Counted from the first letter of the stretch, positions 1 to 11,640 are shown. The stretch is DNA of 64,000 nt from Siniperca chuatsi (GCF_020085105.1 NC_058053.1:17940388-18004387); one strand, 5' to 3'. Numbers and translations are program-made. Notes: generated by a model not told the origin, from the letters alone.

Positions 1-980
1 CCTGTCCTGTTTATTTTTCAACATAAAATGTTCAGTACATAACGTGGTCACAAATTTCTTTTTAAATGGCTATAGGCCAATATATCAACACAGAAATCCT
101 GTATTGGTCAGGCTATTTCAAAAGCTGAGAAAGTTGAGCTGTGAACCGAAACCAGGCGTGCTGTCCTCTGAAACTCCAGGAAGTTGATTTCCACACTCGT
201 ACTGTGTGTAAATTCAGCCAAAAACACATGTAACTTGAGCTGAGCTCTTTTATTTGCTTTGGTTAAAACTCTGGCAGCAGCTTTGTAAATTTGTTTATAT
301 TGCTGTTATGTTTCATTTCTGTTGCTTACACTCACGTTTCTTCACCCACAGTTCTCTTTTTGCTTCCTTGAACCAATAACATGTTGTTTATTGTGACATA
401 CACACAGCATTTTACACATAAAGGACTGTTCTTGGCAATCATTAAATACAATTGGGTGTCGTCGATGTACCAATGAAAATTAATATTGAGCTTGTGCATG
501 ATAATAATAGTAGCATATGCAAACTAAAGAGTAGTGGACCTAGATTTGACTGTGACTGTCAGAGGTCGCATTTAAATCTAAACATACACTGACATCTGAT
601 GTACTGACATTATCAGACTTATAGCAAGTTGATATACTGTTGTTTGCTTATGTAATCACAATGCAAAGATGATCCTTCCCACTGTGCTTCCACTTGGGCT
701 TAAGCCTTCCTGAATTGTCCTTGGAGAAGTCAGTGTTTGTCTGTCTGTTGAGTATTCAGTATCCATCTCAGCGACAGATATATAGAGGTGATTCTGTTTA
801 TAACTCTGCGAGGTTTGTTGTGTATCTGTGCATGTAAACTGAGCTTGAGGGTTGGGATAGTTAGAAACACAGGACTCAGTGTGGCCATTACAAGTCGTCC
901 CTGAGCTCCCGCTGCTGCACAACTCTCTGCATGCATGAACAGAACAGGAGGAGCAGAGAAAAGTTAAATAAGGTGAGGAG
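1..980. other. Intergenic DNA, no gene seen
   Basis: AT-rich non-coding sequence. No splice-flanked coding segment or recognisable protein was found on either strand. The open frame on the minus strand at 656-1045 is cysteine- and serine-rich without family resemblance and is treated as chance. Confidence 0.5.
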
Positions 981-1003
981 ATGCACGAGCAGCATTCCAA
1001 GGA

Positions 1004-2200
1004 GTATTCAGATCTTTTTCTTACATAAAAGCAGCAATACATCAAAAGTATTATCAGGAAAATGTACTTAAAGTATCAAAAGTAAAATTACTTGGCTCCT
1101 GTGAGTGTAGGTGGCCAAGGTGGAACTAATTTACCACTTTATATACCATTGAGGGTAACAATTTACTTTAACCCCCTCATTAAGTATTTATGAGCACTAT
1201 TTTGGCATTTAATAAATGGTTTATAACACACTATAATGTAGTTGTATGCAGATACAAGGACATTTTAGGTGCATATTTATATACAGTATTAGTGTCAGCA
1301 ATTCTAACTAACTTCAATAATGACATATTTTTTATATTATTACAATTCTACTTTACTATATTGTCATTCATTATCTGTTTATACACCAGCATCCACTTAT
1401 GGGCACCCACACGAGGAGTTATAGTTGCTGACAAATACGTTAATATCTGCTTACAATTAATAATAATAATAATAATAATAAAACTTTATTTATAGAGCAC
1501 TTATCAAAACAAAGTACAAAGTGCTTCACAACAAGAAAAATTAAATACCACAGTGAATGACGAAATATAAAGAAATAAAACACATAAAATACACAAAAAC
1601 AATAAAATAAACAGTAAAAACAGACTTAAACGAAGACACTGACTCAGACAACCTAATTTCTTCGGGCAAGTTGTTCCAGAGTCTCGGGGCCCTGATAGCA
1701 AAAGCTCTGTCCCCCTTAGTTTTCATCCTGGACTCAGGAATAGACAGGAGACCCCTGCCCGAAGATCTCAAACTACGTGATGGTTCATACGGGATTACAA
1801 GGTCTAAAATATAATCTGGGGCCAGGCCATGAAGAGTCTTAAAAGTAATCAACAAGATCTTAAAATCAATCCTAAAACCAACAGGGAGCCAGTGTAAAGA
1901 GGCTAAAACAGGTGTGATGTGGTCATACTTCTTTACAATTACATTGTAGTGTTTTATAAACCACTTGTTAAATGTTTATACAGTGCTTATAAATACTAAA
2001 AAGTAAAGTGTTACCCTGTACTTTAATCTGTAACAATACCTCATATTTTAAAAGCTGATTACATATTTTGTGTGTAAAATCTGAATCTAAAAAGTAACTA
2101 GTAACTACAGCTGTCAGATAAATGTAGTGGAGTAAAAAGTACAATATCTGAGCCCAATTACAAGTACCTCCAATTTTTACTTTTACTTAAATGGTAATGC
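1004..2200. mobile_element. Degenerate CAGTGGTGGAA-type repeat interrupted by an L2 tail
   Basis: Both flanks (about 1004-1100 and 2010-2200) are rich in the words GTACTT, ACTTAAG and AAAAGTA that mark the abundant fish repeat whose ends read CAGTGGTGGAA (compare the complete copy at 43878-44607). The middle is occupied by an L2 LINE tail at 1472-1935. The termini are too decayed to define exactly. This looks like a non-autonomous DNA transposon; the superfamily is inferred, not shown. Confidence 0.5.
1472..1935 (-). mobile_element. L2 (Maui-like) LINE, 3' end fragment
   Basis: Read on the minus strand, 1855 to 1541 encodes the C-terminal tail typical of fish L2 reverse transcriptases, with [38 protein letters not shown] and [16 protein letters not shown]. 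The same protein tail occurs on the plus strand at 33497-33990. The element ends in a (TTA)n tail, seen here as (AAT)n around 1458-1480, and the last 60 bases before the tail match the end of the other copy (TTGATAAGTGCTCTATAAA). It is 5'-truncated, as is usual for LINE copies, and cannot be active. Confidence 0.85.
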
Positions 2201-2253
2201 TGATGTCATTTTGTATTTTTGGTAGCCAATTGACTGTATGAAAAGTGTTGACT

Positions 2254-2640
2254 TTAAAGGATAATGTTGGTGTTATTCTGTACTCTTTATTATTGTTGAC
2301 ACATTCCATGAAAATACCAAAAGCAACCATGTGTTAGTCCATCTCTCAATAAACGTCACTCAAACAGGAGTAAAGAGTGCATTTGTTTAGGACTGTGTTC
2401 ACCAACGCATAAATACACATTTGGTGCCTCAGTGAGTATTTACAGCAACAGGGCAGTGCATGTGGAACTGAGTCAAAATAAACTACAGAGCCCATGTTCA
2501 TCGCAATGAAATGTCACCCAGTGTAAGAGTGTGGCTCATTAATGTGTTTTTAATAGTGTTTGGACAATAGAGCTCTATGGCACAGAAGAATAAATATATC
2601 AGGCTTTGGATACACATATTGTCAGCCTTGTCCTTGAAGT
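2254..2640 (+). mobile_element. TTAA-bounded dispersed repeat (TTAAAGGATAA family)
   Basis: The element starts TTAAAGGATAATG and shares many words with 31860-32104, among them AATAAACTACAG followed by GCCCATGTTCAT, and GTGTGGCTCATT. The second copy ends TTATCCTTTAA, the inverse of the start, so the family has inverted ends bounded by TTAA. The 3' end of this copy is decayed (CTTGTCCTTGAA near 2630). Confidence 0.6.
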
Positions 2641-2680
2641 ACAGTACTTGCTTAGTTATACTTGCTGTACTTATACGTAA

Positions 2681-2892
2681 CTAATGTGACCACTGGAGGA
2701 AGTGAATAACAAAGGCGAGGAAAGAACTCTCCTGTTTGTTTTGTTAACAGCCTGGACATGTTGTTAATCACATGACATTACAGAAAATGGAAGTTTTATA
2801 GATTAGCCTTCTACACTATTTGGCAGTTGTCATGTGTTGAAGCAAAACTTCACAACTCACACTGTAAACTCAAGTATCAGGGAACTTGCCAA
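2681..2892 (+). repeat. Copy 1 of a ~213-bp local duplication
   Basis: About 212 bases are repeated at 4740-4953 in the same orientation with roughly eight differences (single-base changes and one-base indels), so about 96% identity by eye. The copies lie about 2.06 kb apart. No coding or transposon signature is visible in the unit. Confidence 0.85.
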
Positions 2893-3054
2893 GTATTTGT
2901 ATTTGTACTTCCACTACTGTGTAAGAGCAAAGTTCTCATCCAGAGCTGAGAGTAAAATGGAACTTGCAAAGCATTTGGGGATTTGGACGGGACTTTTACG
3001 CACTTAAGTGTGAAGAGCACTTGGATGGACCTATCTTATCCTCTGCTCTCTCAG

Positions 3055-3056
<2 letters not shown>

Positions 3057-3090
<34 letters not shown>
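3057..3090. repeat. (CA)n microsatellite
   Basis: An uninterrupted run of about 17 CA dinucleotides. Confidence 0.95.
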
Positions 3091-3094
<4 letters not shown>

Positions 3095-4079
3095 GAAGTG
3101 AAAAGAAGCCAAGGTTCCACACAGAGGCAGCTTGCCATAAAACATTCAGAGCGTTTTCAATAAGTAACTCCGTTATCAAAAGTCAAAGTGCTTTGAATAG
3201 AGAGGTTTCCCTAAATCTCTTTGTGTGGACAAAAGCAGAAGAGGCAGAAGATTAGGAAAAAAAAGCATGTGCTGGGAAGAAAAGTGTAACTGCAACGGAT
3301 GACAGAGAGGAACTTTGTGTCTGATGACAAAAGGGAAACTCAGACTCATGAGGTCAATTACACTGTATCAGCCACGAGAACTGTTGCATAAGAAATATGA
3401 AGTGGCACAGTTATTGTATGCAAAACCCCCACTGACCTGAATGTGATGTGAAGCACATAAAAACACACTCAGAAATATTCTCAGAAGGTGACTGTTGGGG
3501 CTTTTGGATCCCTCCCCTAGCTTTGAGATTAGCACCCTCCTAACTGTGTGTACGTGAGGGAGAAACTATACACATGCGTCACTGCCAATAATCAAGCTCT
3601 CTGGCAGGACGAGTACGAATGCCAGAGGATTTGTGGAACTCGTGGAGGTTCAAAGTCAATAAACAACTTTCGGAAGTGCACAACAGGACTCTGCATAACA
3701 GAGTTTGCTGCTACATCAGTCAGTTCACTGATGCATCTGGGAACAGCAGCAGCTACTGAAACCTTTTAGTTTTTTAATTTTAAAACAGCATTCCAGTAGC
3801 AATGGAGTTAGTTTTATAATATAAAGACTGAGTAGTTAGTTTGACCAGCAGACAAAGAGCATATGAGGAAAAGACATCATAGTACTGAGACACTCTAATT
3901 CAGTGCTAGATGATCATCTGACTCTTTCCATTTGCTGTGGCCCAATTAATGGGTTGCATCCTTTAGGGTTTGATTAATTAATTTAAAGCTGCTATAATCT
4001 ATATTTCTATAATAGCAATGTATCAAATGACAATATTAAAACAATGTGACAGTGTGAAAGGGGTCACTCATAGTGATGA
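3091..4079. other. Intergenic DNA, nothing recognised
   Basis: Mixed-composition sequence without splice-flanked coding segments, RNA-gene boxes or a repeat family I can name. The small open frames at 2983-3255 and 3548-3769 show no family resemblance. Confidence 0.4.
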
Positions 4080-4520
4080 ACCTACAGAGAATTATAACTT
4101 GAATCTGCAGCTCCCCTTGGTTTTATGGCTTTAAAGTGAGATTCAGCTCATTGTTTAGCTGCGTGGCCCACAAACGTTATTGTTTTGGTTCACTTTTCAC
4201 TGCTCTCACAGCATTGTTTCACTCTTTAAAAACCCAATGTACACAACCTATTCAGCCCCCAATTGCAGACAGACACATTTACCAACTAGCTGGTGAACAT
4301 TGTGCAGCATTTAGCAGCTAAAGAGCCAGATGTTCCCTCAGGAGTTGGTGGAGACCAAAAACGGAGCTAAAAGAGAGTGAATATTGGACTTACATTCATC
4401 AGGTGGACACAAACATGACTCCAAACTAATGATAATGTTGCTCCGTAACTGCTGGACGTGTAAATAAGCAACTGTTTGCTAACAACTTAAAAGTGGCCAA
4501 AAGTGTTTTTTGCAGGTTTA
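4080..4520 (-). repeat. Dispersed repeat, family with copies at 26650-27110 and 42960-43460
   Basis: Here the minus strand carries the same words as the plus strand at 26740-26840 and 43165-43290: a TTTTTGGTCTC(C/T)ACCAA stretch, CTGAGGGAA(T/C)AT, GCTGCTAAATGCT, and a CTGTCTGC/CAGTTTGGTG-like region. The internal parts are diverged. It is non-coding; the transposon class is not established. Confidence 0.6.
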
Positions 4521-4739
4521 AAGTCACGTTTTAGTCCAAGCCCAAAATATCATGTGACCACATCATATTTACCAGGGGTTTGAGTTCATTCACTGGTAAA
4601 TATCTCACTTGAACTGAGTTTTTCTCAAACAAATCGAGGGTCTAAGAATAGAGAGTTGTCGAATGTTGTTGACGCTGAAAAGCCCTCTGAGACAAATCTG
4701 TGATTCCTGGCTGTATAAATGAAACTGACATGACTCGAG

Positions 4740-4953
4740 CTAATGTGACCACTGGTGGAAGTGAATAACAAAGGCGAGGAAAGAACTCTCCTGTTTGTTT
4801 TTGTTAACAGCCTGGACATGTTGTTAATCACACGGCATTACAGAGAAATGGAAGTTTTATAGATTAGCCTTCTACACTATTTGGCAGTTGTCATGTGTTG
4901 AAGCAAAACCTCACAACTCACATTGTAAACTCAAGTATCAGGGAACTTGCCAA
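4740..4953 (+). repeat. Copy 2 of a ~213-bp local duplication
   Basis: Near-identical to 2681-2892. The identity begins at CTAATGTGACCACTGG and stops right after GGAACTTGCCAA; flanking bases then differ completely on both sides, so the breakpoints are sharp. Confidence 0.85.
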
Positions 4954-6600
4954 AATTTTTCACTGTACCACTTTGTCACGTGTTTAAGGGCAACTTTCTG
5001 GTGAAATTGTGCACTTGGAAATGTTTGAGTTTACTCGTTGATGAGGCACAGATGAACACACAAGTAGTTTAGGTTTCTGTGAAGCTTGAGTGTGTCATTC
5101 GGGGCGGAGGCGTAAGTTCAGCCCAACCTTTAGATCCACACACTCATACCTGGAATTAGGACACAACTAATGACTGTAGCTCGGCAGCATCATGGCGTTA
5201 GAACAAAGCAATAGTAATCACTACTATTGTAGAAACAGTTGAAAAACAGTCAGAACGTGAATGTAAGTAAAATGAAAAGGCAATAAGTCTTACAGTTATT
5301 GGATGAATTTGAAAAAGTTTTACTTATACAGATGACCAGGGCTGTAGCCAGGATTTTAGAAATACTGAGGTCACAAATTAACTCTAGCATAACTGCACCC
5401 ATGTAAGATTTCTTTTTCACTAGCCACCAACCAAACAATTTTCTGAGGATTAAAAAAAATCTTAAAATTTCCCATTTTATTTATTAGTTTCAATGCTCAA
5501 TTGTATTTTCAGTAAATTTTATCTTCCTACATCATGGTCAGTTTCCAGGTATGCAGTTTTAGTGGAGAATCCTAAATTCCTTCCATTTTAATTAATTGTT
5601 TTTATTTTTATTTTCTTGTCTCTTATTTTTTGACTGTGACAAAACGCAATCAAATAATCCAGAAAATATTACAGTCAGCTTTAAAAAAGAACATGTGTAA
5701 TATGTGAGTATGTAATGCATTGTACGGTAGAATGTAAACTCCTCTTCATGTAAATACCCCCCAATATCCAGCAGTATTACAGAGAACATTACCTTGGTGT
5801 CTGTACTCGTAGCTATGGCCCTGGTGGTGGTAACCGAATAAGTGGGGATACTATGAATGTGTCTCTATTATTGGGATTGTGTTGCAATTCTGTTGAAGCA
5901 GGTATGTACATTAGTGGTGTCAACTTTTGCATACCGTGTGCTACACCACTGCTCAAAGCATCTAAAATAATGACTTGAAATGTACTCCTTATCCTTTAAA
6001 ATAAATATAATGTTGTGTGAATTTACTGGAAAATCATCATAATCATCCCACCAGGGTTAAAATTAACTAGAAGCTATTACTTCTTAAATGAGGCCAGAGG
6101 AACCAAAACACCATAACTAATTTTCTTCACTCTCTCACGCTTCATTCATAGCTCTAATATTTCACATAGCTCTCACACTGCACATTAAGTTAATGTGCAG
6201 AGCTGCCATTGTTCTTTAACTGTGGCGACACCACCCAGGATTTTAATTTGGAGGCTCATGCATCAGCACAAGACTGGCATGGCACTACAGCAGAGGTGAA
6301 AGGGAAGCGTATAACACAGATACACACTTAGTCACACACACAGTGTCAGCTGTGAGAGCTATGACGCACTTTGGGCTCTGTTAATATTGTACAGCAGGCT
6401 TTGGCGTCTGTGTGAGCATTCCATTACTCTCTCATACTGAGTTCACTAAGCAGCTGTGTGCTGAATTAGACTCTCAGCCTCTGACATAAACACACATACA
6501 AGTTCAACTCTTCTTTGTTCACTGTCCCTGTCACATTTCAAGGGAAAGTAATGTTTAGTTGCTCACTTTCTTTGACGGATCAGTCTGTATATATATATAT
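4954..6600. other. Intergenic DNA, nothing recognised
   Basis: AT-rich sequence with a short (AT)n run at about 6590-6604. No coding or RNA feature could be supported. Confidence 0.4.
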
Positions 6601-6839
6601 ATATAAGTACAAAGAATAAGTACAAAACAGCTTTTTCTCTTGAAAAAAAGTGCAGCGATGCTGGAAATAGAATGGCGTGAAGGGTCGCGCCTTGGCCCAG
6701 ACGGCGCTGGTGTGGGGGTTGTACATAGAAAATAATAGGGGCGGCTGTATTGACACGCGCCGTTTGACGGTGGTGTGTTTTGGCCTTAAGAGTCTACAGC
6801 CATGCTATCAGCTCTGTAATGCTGTACTTATAGGCACAG

Positions 6840-7480
6840 TGGTGCTTTGAGCTAAATGCTAATATCTGCATGCTAAAATGCTCACAATGACAATGCTACT
6901 GTAACATTCTGTTGTTGAGCAGGTATAATGTTTACCATGTTCTCCATCATAGTTTAGAATGTTAGCATGCTAACATTTGCCCTAAACACAAAGTAGAGCT
7001 GAGGCTGATGGAAATGTTATTAGTTTTGCAGGTCTTAAACCAAAGTATTGGATAACTTAAAGTTTTGATCTGATGATGGCGCTAGATGAAAAGTTAAGGG
7101 ATCACCAAAGTTATTACATTTCATCCTGAGTGGGACATCAATGTCTTTATCAAGGTATTTATTTCAGTTTGGACCAAAGTAGACACTAGTGTGGCTCCAA
7201 ACATAAAGCAAAAGAGACAAGAGAAAGATCAAGGAAATTACAATTCATCCTGAGGGGGACATCAATTTCAAGGCAATGCAATCAATAGTTGTTGAGTCAT
7301 TTCACTCAAAACCACAAATGTCATGATGGTGCTGGAGGAAAAGTCAGGGGATCTCCAAAATAAGAAGGCTTCATCGTCTGTGAACCATGAATGTCTGGAC
7401 AAAATTTCATGGCAATCCATACAATAGTTGTTGAGATATTTCAGTCTGGACCAAAATGGTGGTCCACCATTTTCTTTCTA
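6840..7480 (+). repeat. GCATGCTAAC-type dispersed repeat
   Basis: Contains GTTAGCATGCTAAC, then AAACACAAAGTAGAGCTGAG, CTGATGATGGCGCTAGATG, repeated CATCCTGAG..GGGACATCAAT, TTTCATGGCAATCCA.ACAATAG, and GTTGAGATATTTCAGTCTGG before the short palindrome TGGTGGTCCACCA. The same family lies in opposite orientation at 11085-11640 and forms a foldback at 43490-44790. It is non-coding and very common in percomorph genomes from memory; its class is not established here. Confidence 0.7.
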
Positions 7481-7574
7481 CCGATAGTTCCTACATGAAA
7501 CTGCTCACAACAAGGTTTGTGGATTATCTTGAGTAACCGGGTGATGATTTCATGACATCGTTGTTGAGTTTTTC

Positions 7575-7715
7575 AAATGTATTTTTTTTGGCGCTTTGAG
7601 CACCACAAGACGAGTTCCATATAGTCCCATTATATAAAAAAAATGCAAACATCTCTATGGCCGATATCTCCAAAACTTGGCAACTCAAACCAAAACAATC
7701 TAGATGGATAAGGTA
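7575..7715. mobile_element. Partial copy of the foldback MITE at 16610-16970
   Basis: Shares the internal part of the 16.6-kb foldback element: a GCGCTTTGAGCAC(C/A) stretch, GATATCTCCAAAACT(T/C)GGCAACTCA, and CCAAAACAA.CTAGAT. The terminal arms are missing. Confidence 0.6.
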
Positions 7716-7789
7716 CAGGTAAAAGGAAAAATATATATATAGGAAACTGAGGTTTCCCAGGAGCTTTCCGTGGAACTCTGCGCAGCTAT

Positions 7790-8215
7790 CATCAAAGTTT
7801 ATTCATGTAATGAGTAGTGCTTTCAGAGATGTCAGTCCCATACAGTTCCTCTCGTCCGTCCAGGTGTTATTGGAAAAGATCCGCTCCACAGGGGCATTGG
7901 CGCAGGTAAACACATGGCGAACTGACAGATTATACCAATGTTTTTAAACAGAACACCCCTCTTCTGGAAATGGGCAGATGAACATCTCCGCCCAGAGCTC
8001 GTCTGCTGGTTTCCCATCTGTGTTCCACTGCACAGTGGTGTACATCTTGAAGTTGTTTTGTCAAACAGCTGGTCTTCGCCAATGTTGCTCTGTCCCAGCT
8101 TTGAGGTTACATACTGAAGGGAGCATTCAACCTCATCCCACTGCGGAACACTGTTCAGCAGCATCCAGGAAAGGACCTATGAGATGCAACAGTCGTAGAA
8201 GGCACGGACACCATT
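7790..8215 (-). pseudogene. hAT transposase-like fossil, C-terminal half
   Basis: On the minus strand one frame reads WMLLNSVPQWDEVECSLQYV, then SKLGQSNIGEDQLFD, and after a frame break FKNIGIICQFAMCLP followed by a damaged equivalent of the usual GTNAPVERIFS. This is the C-terminal, dimerisation-region pattern of hAT-type transposases and their domesticated zinc-finger relatives. The reading frame is broken around 8050-8100 and again after the LP motif. The N-terminal half of apparently the same gene lies at 9433-10030, separated by an LTR-retrotransposon remnant. It could alternatively be a retropseudogene of a domesticated host copy. Confidence 0.65.
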
Positions 8216-8716
8216 AGGTTTAGAAGGTCCATCTCAGAAGTGGCACAGGGCGTTTAAACTGGTAATGGAAACACAAATCAGCGCAGCATGGTTTGACTCG
8301 GCGCGGCCAAAAGTGCCAATGGAAAAACCCTGTAAGAGTCATGTGATCAATTTCATGTATGACCACTTCCTTCCTGACCTTGCATGTGAAATATCATAGC
8401 TGTGTGAAGAAGTATGCAGATTTTACAGCTAAAATACTGATTTTCAGGTAAGAAAGTAATTTTTTGGACCAAGTCTAAATTTGAATTAGTACTGATACTT
8501 ATTTAAATGTGAAGCATTTCATCTATGCTAATTTCAAAACACCATTCCATTAATCTACCATAGATACGAATGTTAATACAAGGCTTGTATAAATACAAAT
8601 AAATATGACCTCATACAGTAACATCTAATACTGCCCCAATGTGCAGAAAGGCAGCAGGCTTTCTAAACAGTGCAGGGTGCTGAAATTAAATCTAATTAAC
8701 GTACCAGATGAATTAC

Positions 8717-9073
8717 TGTTACAACACAGACAGGCAGGGGACACTGAGATGGACCAGAATGTTCTTTATTGAAAGACAGCCCAAGATAAGGGTATGGAGA
8801 GAGGGAAGTCTGTAGGAGGGAGATCACCGGATGCAGGGAGATCACTGGAGGCAGACAGGAGAACGCTGGAGACAAGGGAAACACTGGAGACAGGAAAAAT
8901 AAGGAATATGCAGAGTGACATAGAAAGTCCTGGATTCAAACAAGGTCTGACACATACTGAGGTGAGTGTAGGTCTTTTATGCTGGCTGTGATTGGAACTG
9001 ATGGGGAGCAGGAGTGTAACTGGGAGCAGGTGTGGGTGATTGGTGGCTGATGAAGCCTGGCATATCTGTGACA
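8717..9073 (-). mobile_element. LTR of a Ty3/gypsy-like retrotransposon
   Basis: A 357-base unit with inverted ends TGTTACA (8717) and TGTGACA (ending 9073). Read on the minus strand it has the order expected of an LTR: TGTCACAG start, TATAAAAG (from about 8982), AATAAAG (from about 8771), then GTTGTAACA at the end. Immediately upstream on the minus strand is a purine run GGAGGGGGGG (9077-9086), a typical polypurine tract. Only one LTR is seen. Confidence 0.75.
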
Positions 9074-9430
9074 GTACCCCCCCTCCACGTCCAGCTCCAA
9101 AGGGCCAAAAAAAAACAACCCACCGACGTGGTGGTCGTCCTCCACCATGGGGAGCGGGCTGATCCGGGCGACCGGCTGGAGCCTGGGCAGGTGTGGGGCT
9201 GGGAGGCCTCGGATGGACAACCAAGAGCTTGGATTTGTGTGGATCGGGGAGTCTCGGGCTGATGTCATAAAGCCGAACTAGGGTGGAGCTGAGGACCTCC
9301 GGTGGACGACTCGGGGACTGGCCTGGCGCGGTGCTGAGGACATCCGGCGGTCGGCCCGGGGACTGGACGGGTGAGGAGCTGGGGACCTCGGGTGGATGGC
9401 CCGGCGGCTTGATAGGGTCGGAGCTGCAAT
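9074..9430 (-). mobile_element. LTR retrotransposon internal 3' remnant with proline-rich tandem repeats
   Basis: Read on the minus strand this GC-rich stretch encodes a proline/arginine/serine-rich tail (PRPPSPTPAQAPAGRPDQPA then VVFFWPFGAGRGGG) ending at the polypurine tract, as in the C-terminal end of fish gypsy polyproteins. Plus-strand DNA has degenerate repeats of about 45-55 bases built on GAGCTGAGGACCTCCGGTGG and TCGGGGACTGG between 9285 and 9415. gag, protease, RT and integrase are all absent, so this is a truncated relic. Confidence 0.6.
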
Positions 9431-9432
9431 CA

Positions 9433-10030
9433 TGCGCCTTGCGATTAAGTTCACTGGCATTGATGTGAAGTCGAGGATCATGATGTTCACCCCCTCAGTT
9501 GGTTTGAAGTACCGGATAGCTTTTGGAATAAGCTTCACCGCCTTGTGGTTTGAGGCAATGACAGCAACAGAGATGAGGTCGACATCCATAGTGTTCGCCT
9601 TCAACAACTCTATAGCGTGATAAGCAATTATGTAGCTCACAATTGTCTCTGCTTTGGTGCATGGATCAAAAGGTCTGGTTGTGTTTCACCAGATGGTAGG
9701 CAAAGGTCCCCTACTGAGCTGCCCATTTCAGATGGCTGTCAACGGTGTTTGCCCCACTGAAGTAGGTCGCAACGGTGCTACTTCCTGCTTGTAGCCACCG
9801 CTTATGTTATGCCATCTTAATATGATCTTTTATAGCTACATTTTCACCTTTCGTGACCCAAAATGTACTCTTGCAGTGTGTGCAGAATGCTGAACTTTCG
9901 TTGCCGGGTACTTTACGAAGGAAGGAGTAAGCCTCCTGGAGCTCTTTAGAAAGAGACAGACTTTCTCTTCGGCATGACAGCTAACCGTTGGCATACTGAC
10001 AACTTCTGTCAGAAAGACCTGCAAGTGTCA
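9433..10030 (-). pseudogene. hAT transposase-like fossil, N-terminal half (zinc finger + DUF4371-like)
   Basis: On the minus strand, in changing frames, I read AFCTHCKSTFWVTKGENVAI ahead of a KDHI..HK pattern (a zinc-finger-like C..C..H..H), then GTFAYHLVKHNQTF, then AETIVSYIIAYHAIELLK and SVAVIASNHKAVKLIPKAIR followed by YFKPTEG..NIMILDF. These match the order of hAT-type proteins with a DUF4371 core (transposases and domesticated relatives such as ZNF862-like proteins). In-frame stops and frame shifts show it is dead. The sequence breaks near 9430, where retrotransposon sequence starts, and the C-terminal part resumes at 8215-7790. Confidence 0.7.
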
Positions 10031-11084
10031 TAGGCTAGCAACAGCCTTGACGACGACACATTGATTGATTGACACAAATCAGTGTTGAATTCAGACGTGT
10101 GGTGCATTGTTTGTTTTTATTTTGGGTTAGGAAATAATGAGTGGGACAGAATATGATAAAGCACTGAAAACAAGTATAACATCATAATTATTATTTTAAT
10201 TGTTGTGAAAACCTGGACAATTTAGTGTTATAGATATTTTTCAGGACTCGAGACACCTGGCTTTAAACCAGGACAATCCCAGACAAACCGGGACATCTGG
10301 TCACATGTACATATTTTTGACCCCCTTTTTTAAAAGTTTACATCTTCAATAGGAAGACTTGGGGCCACAGACAGGCTGGAGAAGTCAGAAAGTATTGAGA
10401 GACAGACTAACACGTTATAGTTTGTAATTTCATAGGATATGTTGTTGAAAATATAGATAATTGCCAGCCTTATCCTTCAACGCTCCATATCCTCCTGCTC
10501 TCTTCTTAAAAAGTAAAACTGTCTTTTTCCAATCTTCTCCTGAATTGTGTCTCTATATCTTGTGATTCATTGCATTTGTTCAGTAAAACCCTCCTTGTGT
10601 AATCTCTCACTTCAGTGTTTCATCTTTCTCTGCAGGGACTTTGTAAAATATGCGTACAAGAAAAGATGGCACATAAGAGGAACAATGATCAGAGAGAGAG
10701 TCACAGTGCCTCGTTTCACCATGTGGTCGTATCATGACACAGGAGTGTCAGAAGTTGTGTCTCTGTGGAAACTTAGAGGATTTGAAGTCAGATGGTGGGT
10801 GCGTCACTGAGCCTGAGTCCTGGGCCTCCAGCTCCTGTTACACTTGGCTTGTGACACCAGAGATAGTGCTACTACTTTGTTGCTACGTGACCACATGTGG
10901 CAGGTGGGTATCATGGGTATCATCAAGGAAACCTCTGATATCACTGTTACCACTGATAAGGATTATAACTGAACCTCTTTATAGCATCTTAAAACTATTA
11001 ATTTTCCCCATAAACCTTCCTTTTATATTTCTTAAAAATATATAAGGTATATATTATTTTTAGCCATGCTAGTGGAGTGACTCT
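10030..11084. other. Intergenic DNA, no supported gene
   Basis: Contains a short open frame at 10547-10810 that follows a pyrimidine-rich TTTCTCTGCAG. It resembles a 3' splice site, but the peptide has no recognisable family and no matching donor exon was found. Confidence 0.35.
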
Positions 11085-11640
11085 AGACAGTCTGTCAGTT
11101 GGTCAGTCCACCACTTTGGTCCAGACTGAAATATTTTAAATATCTCAACTATTGTACGGATTTCCATGAAAATATGTACCAATATTTCATGGTTCCCAGA
11201 TGATAAATCCTAATGACTTTTGTGATCTCCTGACTTTTCCTCAAGCTCCACCATAAGGGTGACATTTGTGATTTTGAGAAAAATGTCTTAACTGCTTGAA
11301 TGGATTGCCATGAAATTTGGCACAGACATTCATGTCCGCTTCAGGATAAATTGTAATCACCTTGTTCATCCCTTTACTTTTCACACACCATCATCATCAT
11401 TAAAATTTTAATGTATCTAATACTTTGGTTTATGATGAAATACTTGTAAAACTAATGACATTCCCATCAGCCTCAGCTATACGTTGTGTTTAGTGCTAAT
11501 TAGCAAATGTTAACATGCTAACGCACTAAACTAAGATGGTAAACATGGTAAACATAATATCTGCTAAACATTAGCATGTTAACATTGTGAGCATGTTAGC
11601 ATGCTAAACTTAGCATTTAGCACTAAACACAAGTACAGCC
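11085..11640 (-). repeat. GCATGCTAAC-type dispersed repeat, inverted copy
   Basis: The minus strand repeats the order seen on the plus strand at 6840-7480: GTTAGCATGCTAA, AGCACTAAACACAA, CATCCTGAAG-like words, ATTTCATGGCAATCCAT and TTTCAGTCTGGACCAAAGTGG at the end. Together with the 6.8-kb copy it forms a widely spaced inverted pair. Confidence 0.7.

Noticed and set aside
656..1045. 129-codon minus-strand frame rich in Cys and Ser
   Set aside because: No family pattern, no splice context, and the composition fits random AT-rich DNA with repeat pieces.
10547..10810. Open frame after a splice-acceptor-like TTTCTCTGCAG
   Set aside because: The peptide is not recognisable and no partner exons were found; one acceptor-like site is expected by chance.
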